Positions 14,789-19,309 of a stretch of DNA of 19,309 nt are shown piece by piece. Every line of letters starts with the position of its first letter. The stretch's first letter is position 1. The notes under the pieces were generated by a model that worked only from the letters and a program-made list of their open reading frames with translations, made no database searches and was not told the DNA's origin. The translations under genes and the position numbers were made by a program. This DNA is from Chloroflexota bacterium (GTDB lineage Bacteria > Chloroflexota > Ktedonobacteria > Ktedonobacterales > Ktedonobacteraceae), in contig VBHI01000057.1 of assembly GCA_005881495.1 (NCBI GenBank), positions 1 through 19,309 on the forward strand. Reading direction: 5' to 3'.

Positions 14789-16516
14789 TTACCTCTGTAG
14801 GGGCAACAAAGTGAACGTTTCAACATCGATTAAACCCTGGTCGGTCAGTTTCAGCGAAGGGATGACCGAGAGCGAGAGGAAACTGAGCGTCATATACGGA
14901 TGCTCCAGCTCACAGCCAAGTTCAGCGGCCACTGCGTCGAGTGCACGCAATCGTTGCACCAGTTCATTGACAGGAAGCGGTGAAACCAGCCCTCCATAGG
15001 GAAGTGGTACGCGGGCGCGCACCTCACCATCTACGACGCAGGCAAAGCCTCCTCCCATCTCTTCCAGGGTACGAGCAGCTTTGAGAATATCGCTGTCGCT
15101 CGCGCCCGCGATGACAAGGTTATGGGCATCATGTGCCACGCTGGAGGCAATGGCGCCTTTGCGCAGACCAAAACCCTTGACCAATCCTAAACCAACACGC
15201 CCGCTGGCATGATGTCGCTCAATGACAACCAGCTTGAGCAAGTCACGAGCCGGGTCCGCGACAATCTCGCCGTCATGCAGGAGAGCCTCTTCGCGCAGAT
15301 GGGTTGTAGTGATCTGTCCAGGCTGGATACCGACGACTTCAACAAGGCCGGGTTTGCCAGGAATACATAAATCAGACTTGCGCAGGCGCCCAAGGTGTAC
15401 AGTACCGGTAATACCTGGAAAGGCGAGAGTTGGTACATCAACAAGCAGCCTTCCATCTTGAGCGACCAACTTGCCATCCTTGTAGACCGATTCTGCCTGG
15501 AAGGTACCCAGGTCATCAAGGACGACAAGGTCGGCTACGAAACCGGGAGCGATGGCCCCACGATCATATAAGCGAAAATATTGGGCGGTATTGTAGGAAG
15601 CGAGACGGATGGCCTCAACGGCATCAAGCCCCAGGGCAATGGCGCGGCGCACCATAGAGTCGATGTGGCCTCGCGTGGTCAGGTCCTGCGGATCACGGTC
15701 GTCGGTAACAAAGAAGACACGCGGAGGGTGAAGTTCTTTGACCAGCGGGAGTAAGGCTTCCAGGTTACGCGCGGCCGAACCCTCGCGGATCATCAACCAC
15801 ATACCCAGGCGAATGCGCTGGCGAGCCTCTTCAAGCGAGGTGCATTCATGATCAGACATAACGCCGGCGGTTGCGTAGGCGCAGAGATCACTGCCACTGA
15901 GGCCGGGGGCGTGTCCATCTACAACTCGGCCTTGCTTCCGCGTAGCGACAATCTTCGCCAGTACTTGCTCATCGCCTTGCAGGACTCCTGGCATATTCAT
16001 CATCTCGGCGAGACCCAGTACACGCTCATCGGCCAGGAGGGGCAAGAGGTCGTCGGCCATGAGCACGCGATAGGGACTTTCAAATGACGAAGCCGGTACG
16101 CAGGATGAGAGCATGACGTAGGCTGAGAGGGGAAGGCCGCGACTGGATTCGAGGACGTAGCGAATGCCGTCAACACCCATGACGTTAGCAAATTCGTGCG
16201 GATCAAGCATGACAGCGGTGACGCCGCGCGGAGTGACGATACGGGTAAACTCCGAGAGGAGCAACATGGTACTTTCGATATGCATATGGCCATCGATAAG
16301 ACCGGGGGCAAGCCAACGCCCCTGCAGGTCGCGTTCCTGGCGGCCATGATAGACATCACCGGGAGCGCTGATACCAACGACGAGGCCGTCGGCGAGAGCG
16401 ACATCGGCGGGATAGCATTCACCACTACAGACATTTACCAGCCTGGCATTGCGCAGCACCAGGTCGGCTGGCTGTTGGCTCCGCGCGATCTGAATGCGGC
16501 GTTGAAGTCCGTCCAT
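14789..16516 (-). CDS. ade: Adenine deaminase
   Basis: 575 aa, full length for Ade of the amidohydrolase superfamily; converts adenine to hypoxanthine and ammonia, feeding the molybdenum hydroxylase downstream. Motifs: APGLIDGHMHIEST (metal HxH), MLDPHEFANVMG, GRVVDGHAPGLSG, VMSDHECTSLEEA, FFVTDDRDP (catalytic Asp) and, in the C-terminal domain, SSVAHDAHNLVIAG and the family ending HPYMTLSFLSLSVIPSLKLT. ATG 16516 has GGAGGAAA 10 nt upstream. It is the first gene of the purine block in transcription order, so the main promoter is expected upstream of it, next to the octamer satellite at about 16630-16756. The 144-bp gap to the FAD gene is filled by repeats. Confidence 0.93.
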   Translation of the reverse strand: MDGLQRRIQIARSQQPADLVLRNARLVNVCSGECYPADVALADGLVVGISAPGDVYHGRQERDLQGRWLAPGLIDGHMHIESTMLLLSEFTRIVTPRGVTAVMLDPHEFANVMGVDGIRYVLESSRGLPLSAYVMLSSCVPASSFESPYRVLMADDLLPLLADERVLGLAEMMNMPGVLQGDEQVLAKIVATRKQGRVVDGHAPGLSGSDLCAYATAGVMSDHECTSLEEARQRIRLGMWLMIREGSAARNLEALLPLVKELHPPRVFFVTDDRDPQDLTTRGHIDSMVRRAIALGLDAVEAIRLASYNTAQYFRLYDRGAIAPGFVADLVVLDDLGTFQAESVYKDGKLVAQDGRLLVDVPTLAFPGITGTVHLGRLRKSDLCIPGKPGLVEVVGIQPGQITTTHLREEALLHDGEIVADPARDLLKLVVIERHHASGRVGLGLVKGFGLRKGAIASSVAHDAHNLVIAGASDSDILKAARTLEEMGGGFACVVDGEVRARVPLPYGGLVSPLPVNELVQRLRALDAVAAELGCELEHPYMTLSFLSLSVIPSLKLTDQGLIDVETFTLLPLQR

Positions 16517-16629
16517 AAGAAATTTCCTCCGTGAAATATTCGATCGTGTTTATCTCAGGACTATTAGCGGACATCGTACCAGAAACCTGGTTAAGAGTCG
16601 AGAGGGGGCAGGGCGAAGGGACCAGGGCG

Positions 16630-16756
16630 GCCACACGGTCGCAAGGCCACACGGTCACACGGTCACACGGTCACATGGTCACACGGTCACATGGTCATAA
16701 GGCCACACGGTCACACGGTCACATGGTCACATGGTCACATGGTCATAAGGCCACAC
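16630..16756. repeat. Tandem octamer satellite (TCACACGG/TCACATGG units)
   Basis: About 15 near-identical 8-bp steps, alternating CACACGGT and CACATGGT, are organised in blocks that each begin with GGCCACACGG and end with GGTCATAAGG or GGTCGCAAGG. The array starts about 115 bp upstream of the adenine deaminase start. Such arrays change length by slipped replication. Confidence 0.85.
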
Positions 16757-16760
16757 CCGC

Positions 16761-16794
16761 CAGGGCGACCCGAGGGTCGCCCCTACTAGTATAC
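16761..16794. repeat. GTAGGGGCGACCC palindromic repeat, copy 2
   Basis: Same head and dyad as the copy at 9938-9970, with CTCGG in place of CTTGG at the loop and AGTATAC-type flank. It directly follows the octamer satellite. The remainder (16795-16901) is G-rich and holds no gene. Confidence 0.8.
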
Positions 16795-16901
16795 ATTGCA
16801 GTGAAAAGGGGTGGAACGCTTTTCCGTTGAGTGGGACGGGTGGGAATGAAGTGAGGTATAAGGGGGGGTGATAGGAGATGGTACGGGGTAAAAATGGGTT
16901 A

Positions 16902-16939
16902 ATAATGCCGGGGCGCAATAACATGCGCTCCGGCATTAT
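16902..16939 (-). terminator. Rho-independent-like terminator of the His-rich membrane protein gene
   Basis: ATAATGCCGGGGCGCA (16902-16917) pairs with TGCGCTCCGGCATTAT (16924-16939), a 16-bp stem with one imperfect pair and a 6-nt loop. It lies 11 nt after the stop at 16951. On the minus strand it is followed by TAACCCATTTTT, a short interrupted U-tract. Confidence 0.6.
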
Positions 16940-16950
16940 GGAAGATGGGA

Positions 16951-17604
16951 TTAGAGGCCGTTCCAGTTATAGGTGGTATCGGGGACGGCGTTGGGACTGT
17001 TATACATTAATGTAATGAGTGTATGGGCTTGCAGGGGGATCTTGTGGAAATCCCCATTGTAGGGTTTGCCATTGACATAGGCCTGCCAGCCGGTCTGGTC
17101 TAATTGTGGAGGGTAGCCAAGAGCGGCGAACTCGGTTGACCACTCGTCGAGGAAGTTCCCAAGCACGAAGGAATGGTTCACCGGAGATTCCATATGGATG
17201 ACACCGGATGTGTCGTGAGTATGAAGCCAGTAGAGACACGATTGATCTTTGGCAATGCCGATTTGAGAAGGAAGTGGCAATACTTGTCCATTAATATACA
17301 TGGTGATATGCGCGTGAATATGAAAGGCAAGTTGTTCCTGCTGATCACAATAGATATTGTCTACGGGCGGATACTGGGGGTTGACAACTTGTGGGGTCTG
17401 AGTCTGATTCTGCGTATTATTAGCATAGACGACATAAGCAATAAGGGCGCCGGCGATCACCACAATTGCCGCAATAACACTGATGATCGTAATGCGTCTT
17501 GTTCTCTCCCGGCGCTTACGTTCTGCTTCGCGGCGTATTTGTTCTTCGCGACGTTCTCTTCGCAGGTCATGCTTTGTAGGCCGACGACTGACTTGTTTGC
17601 TCAT
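16951..17604 (-). CDS. Membrane-anchored protein with a His-rich extracytoplasmic domain
   Basis: 217 aa, function not recognised. Residues 1-37 are very basic and helix-prone (RRERREEQIRREAERKRRER). One transmembrane helix follows (about 38-60), then an Asn/Gln/Thr-rich spacer and an outer domain of about 135 residues. That domain has two cysteines (C86, C123) and clustered histidines: H95, H97, H99 (FHIHAHITMYING), H128 and H130 (LYWLHTHDTSG) and H137 (GVIHMES). The regular H-x-H pairs suggest a metal or haem site; this is inference. A weak start context (ATG 17604, no clear ribosome site) and a 43-bp gap from larE suggest co-transcription with it. A stem-loop terminator follows, so it closes that unit. 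Confidence 0.75.
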   Translation of the reverse strand: MSKQVSRRPTKHDLRRERREEQIRREAERKRRERTRRITIISVIAAIVVIAGALIAYVVYANNTQNQTQTPQVVNPQYPPVDNIYCDQQEQLAFHIHAHITMYINGQVLPLPSQIGIAKDQSCLYWLHTHDTSGVIHMESPVNHSFVLGNFLDEWSTEFAALGYPPQLDQTGWQAYVNGKPYNGDFHKIPLQAHTLITLMYNSPNAVPDTTYNWNGL

Positions 17605-17647
17605 TTAGAATGCACCAACTTTCAAACGCGGATAAACATGGAATAAT

Positions 17648-18565
17648 TCAAGCTTTTTGCTTCTTGAAGAATGCTTCGTTCATGCTACCACTGCGATAAC
17701 CTAAAAGATCGAGGGTGACGTAGGTATAGCCTATTTTGCGAAGGCCATCGGTAACGGCCCGACTCATCTCTTCTTCAACCAGGCGAGACATATCGGCACG
17801 TTCGACCTCAATGCGGGCAATTTTGCCGTGATGGCGCACGCGTAACTGATGAAAACCGAGATCGTGCAGCAGTTTTTCCGCCCGGTAGACCATTTGTAGG
17901 GAGGTTTGATCGACCTTTATACCATAGGCAATACGGGAGGAGAAACAGGCCATGGCCGGTTTATTCCAGACTGGCACCTCGAGTAAACGGGCAACCGCGC
18001 GTATTTCAGTCTTACCCATACCAGCTTCTTTGAGAGGTCCACGCACCTGAAATTCACGCGCGGCGCGCTGCCCAGGACGGAAGTCGCTTTCATCGTCTTT
18101 GTTGATACCATAGGCGATATAGCGGAGATTATGCTGCCTGGCCAATGGTTCCAGCTGGCTAAAGAGTTCATTTTTACAGAAGTAGCAGCGATTGAGGTCA
18201 TTGGCCGTGTAGCGTTCATCTTGCAGTTCGTTCGTCTCGAGGGTGAGTACCTGAGTACCCATCTGGCGAGCAACGGCGATGGCAGCTTCTGTCTCTTCAG
18301 GGGCATAAGCAGGAGAAGAGGCGATGGCGCCGATGGCTCGCTGACCCAGGACATCGTGCGCGACTTTGAGAAGTAGCGCGCTATCGACCCCGCCTGAATA
18401 AGCTACCAACACCGATTCCATTTCGCGAAGAATGTCCTGCAGGTGTTCGTATTTTGCCCGTGTTTCGGCGTCTAAAGCCTCCGCATTGGTAGTATTTATA
18501 GGTGGAGCGGACAGGGCGACCGCAAGGGTCGCCCCTACTATATACGAGTTTTCCTCATGTGCCAT
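17648..18565 (-). CDS. larE: LarE-type ATP-dependent sulfur transferase
   Basis: PP-loop ATP pyrophosphatase of the LarE family, which thiolates pyridinium dicarboxylate in nickel-pincer cofactor synthesis. The ATP motif VAYSGGVDSALLL is at about 54-66; NRCYFCKNELFSQL gives a CxxC pair; KPAMACFSSRIAYG gives the third Cys at the position of the sacrificial Cys in lactobacilli. Members with all three Cys are reported to bind an Fe-S cluster and use it catalytically. The family normally begins near KYEHLQDILREM; here no start codon exists nearby, so ATG 18565 (or 18598) must be used. That adds about 37 residues, of which VGATLAVAL is encoded by a palindromic repeat. larB, larC and larA are not in the window. 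Confidence 0.85.
   Translation of the reverse strand: MAHEENSYIVGATLAVALSAPPINTTNAEALDAETRAKYEHLQDILREMESVLVAYSGGVDSALLLKVAHDVLGQRAIGAIASSPAYAPEETEAAIAVARQMGTQVLTLETNELQDERYTANDLNRCYFCKNELFSQLEPLARQHNLRYIAYGINKDDESDFRPGQRAAREFQVRGPLKEAGMGKTEIRAVARLLEVPVWNKPAMACFSSRIAYGIKVDQTSLQMVYRAEKLLHDLGFHQLRVRHHGKIARIEVERADMSRLVEEEMSRAVTDGLRKIGYTYVTLDLLGYRSGSMNEAFFKKQKA
18512..18546. repeat. GTAGGGGCGACCC palindromic repeat, copy 3, inside larE
   Basis: Read on the minus strand as GTAGGGGCGACC then CTTGCGGTCGCCCTG. It lies in frame in the larE N-terminal extension (Y-I-V-G-A-T-L-A-V-A-L). Confidence 0.8.
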
Positions 18566-18598
18566 GGTGCTTTGATCTCTGATTGTTGAAGAGCCCAT

Positions 18599-18631
18599 AG
18601 GGCGACCCAAGGGTCGCCCCTACTATATACG
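18599..18631. repeat. GTAGGGGCGACCC palindromic repeat, copy 4, upstream of larE
   Basis: Nearly identical to copy 1, lying just upstream of the ATG at 18598 and 53 bp from copy 3. The two copies bracket the possible larE starts. Confidence 0.8.
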
Positions 18632-18751
18632 TTAATGTGTGATGTGCGAAATTACATCTGGGAGATATTATATCATTAAGGGACAAGGCTTTCTATCTGA
18701 AATAAAGGACAAGATGGCCCTCAACATCACAAATCTGTTGAAAAGAAAGGA

Positions 18752-18919
18752 GTCGAACCCAATCGGGAGCAACTGATCCAGATTGGCGCATTGATTGACA
18801 CGGGACGGATTCGGCCTATCATCGAGACGGTGCTCCCCCTTTCCCAGGCACGCCAGGCGTACGAGCAAGGAGCGGGAGGGCACACGCGAGGCAAAATTGT
18901 CCTCCGTGTAGTGGACTAA
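18752..18919 (+). pseudogene. C-terminal fragment of a medium-chain (quinone-type) dehydrogenase
   Basis: The plus-strand frame reads EPNREQLIQIGALIDTGRIR, then PIIETVLPLSQARQAYEQGA, then GGHTRGKIVLRVVD and TAA. This is the conserved tail of zinc-independent MDR/NADP-dependent quinone oxidoreductases (QL..I..LID.G.I.P.I...PL..A..A.......GKIVL). No start codon and no upstream nucleotide-binding domain exist; an in-frame TGA occurs before 18710. It is a left-over 3' end, about 55 of about 310 codons. The stretch 18632-18751 shows no feature. Confidence 0.8.
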
Positions 18920-18962
18920 AGAACTCAATATTTCCATTCACCGCTATGAGAAAGGGATTCGT

Positions 18963-19309
18963 ATGCAACACGAAAAAGACCCGCACCAGACCCAGGCGAC
19001 TTCTCCTCTGCCGATGTGCGAGCGCATCGGTTTATCTATTATCGCCACCGATGCTGCTGATGCGGTCAACCGGATCGTCGAAGCCGAGCGTGCCGGCTTG
19101 CGCCAGGTCTGGCTGTCCCAGGGCGGCTCAGGAGGAACCGATACCCTGACCATTGCGGCGGTGGCAGCGGCACGAACGACGCAGATTCGCCTGGGGACAG
19201 CTATCGTGCCCACCTATCCACGCCATCCCCTCGTCATAGCACAACAGGCGCTCGTCATTCACGATATCGCGCCAGGCCGCTTGCGACTGGGGATCGGTCC
19301 CAGCCACCG
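18963..19309 (+). CDS. LLM-class flavin/F420-dependent oxidoreductase, C-terminus outside window
   Basis: 115 codons visible from ATG 18963, preceded by GAGAAAGGG about 6 nt upstream. After a short polar N-terminus the sequence reads ERIGLSIIATDAADAVNRIV, EAERAGLRQVWLSQGGSGGT, DTLTIAAVAAARTTQIRLGT, AIVPTYPRHPLVIAQQALVI, HDIAPGRLRLGIGPSH. This is the standard first half of the luciferase-like TIM barrel (A.T....LGT.V.P...RHP...A.QA...........R..LGIG.SH), typical of F420-dependent members in Actinobacteria and Chloroflexota. Substrate unknown. It is the only complete-looking plus-strand gene start in the window and points away from the larE unit. Confidence 0.88.
   Translation, partial: MQHEKDPHQTQATSPLPMCERIGLSIIATDAADAVNRIVEAERAGLRQVWLSQGGSGGTDTLTIAAVAAARTTQIRLGTAIVPTYPRHPLVIAQQALVIHDIAPGRLRLGIGPSH

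Noticed and set aside
16630..16756. CRISPR-like array
   Set aside because: Units are only 8 bp and contiguous, with no unique spacers of 25-40 bp and no cas genes nearby. It is a simple satellite.
18566..18610. TTG at 18610 as the larE start
   Set aside because: It lies in the middle of a palindromic repeat without a ribosome site. In-frame ATGs at 18598 and 18565 are more plausible.
1..19309. tRNA, rRNA or riboswitch
   Set aside because: No cloverleaf with conserved TTCGA arm, no rRNA stretch and no recognisable purine or other riboswitch core was seen in the spacers.

Overview
The window looks like a chromosome segment of a moderately GC-rich soil or hot-spring type Chloroflexota bacterium, most likely class Ktedonobacteria. 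This rests on two secreted or membrane-anchored PQQ-type beta-propellers, an F420/flavin luciferase-like oxidoreductase, frequent TTG/GTG starts in overlapping gene pairs, and many short GTAGGGGC-type palindromic intergenic repeats. The lineage is inferred from gene style, not from a marker gene.

Layout. Positions 1-2003 hold two minus-strand beta-propeller genes, the first cut by the window edge. Positions 2004-2478 are non-coding and hold a perfect 23-bp tandem duplication and a 118-bp MITE-like element. Positions 2479-16516 form one long minus-strand block. In transcription order it reads: adenine deaminase, xanthine-dehydrogenase-type FAD subunit, fused [2Fe-2S]/molybdenum subunit (XdhD-like), small cupin, cysteine-synthase-like PLP enzyme, threonine-synthase-like PLP enzyme, SsnA amidohydrolase, a wrecked YgfK remnant, YgeY hydrolase, carbamate kinase and YgeW carbamoyltransferase. 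Positions 16517-16950 hold an octamer satellite, a palindromic repeat and a terminator. Positions 16951-18565 (minus) hold a His-rich membrane-anchored protein and LarE. Positions 18752-19309 (plus) hold a fragment of a medium-chain dehydrogenase and the start of an LLM-class oxidoreductase.

How the genes fit together. The central block matches the purine-degradation (xdhD/ygfM-ssnA-ygfK-ygeWY-carbamate kinase) cluster known from E. coli and from anaerobic urate-degrading gut bacteria. Adenine is deaminated and the oxopurine is hydroxylated by the molybdenum enzyme. The ring is opened and trimmed by SsnA/YgfK/YgeY-type steps, and carbamoyl groups pass through YgeW and carbamate kinase to give ATP. 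The usual 2,3-diaminopropionate ammonia-lyase YgeX is absent here, and two different fold-type II PLP enzymes sit in its place. The block carries lesions: ygfK is reduced to about 110 codons with a frameshift, and the carbamate kinase/ygeW junction has lost the normal kinase C-terminus and any start codon that would cover the ygeW N-terminal domain. Either this is a decaying or re-purposed pathway, or the assembly has errors there.

The most unusual signal is a family of palindromic repeats sharing a GTAGGGGC head. Some copies sit inside reading frames (the linker of the molybdenum enzyme, the N-terminus of LarE). Others supply the TAG stop codon of three genes in this one block.
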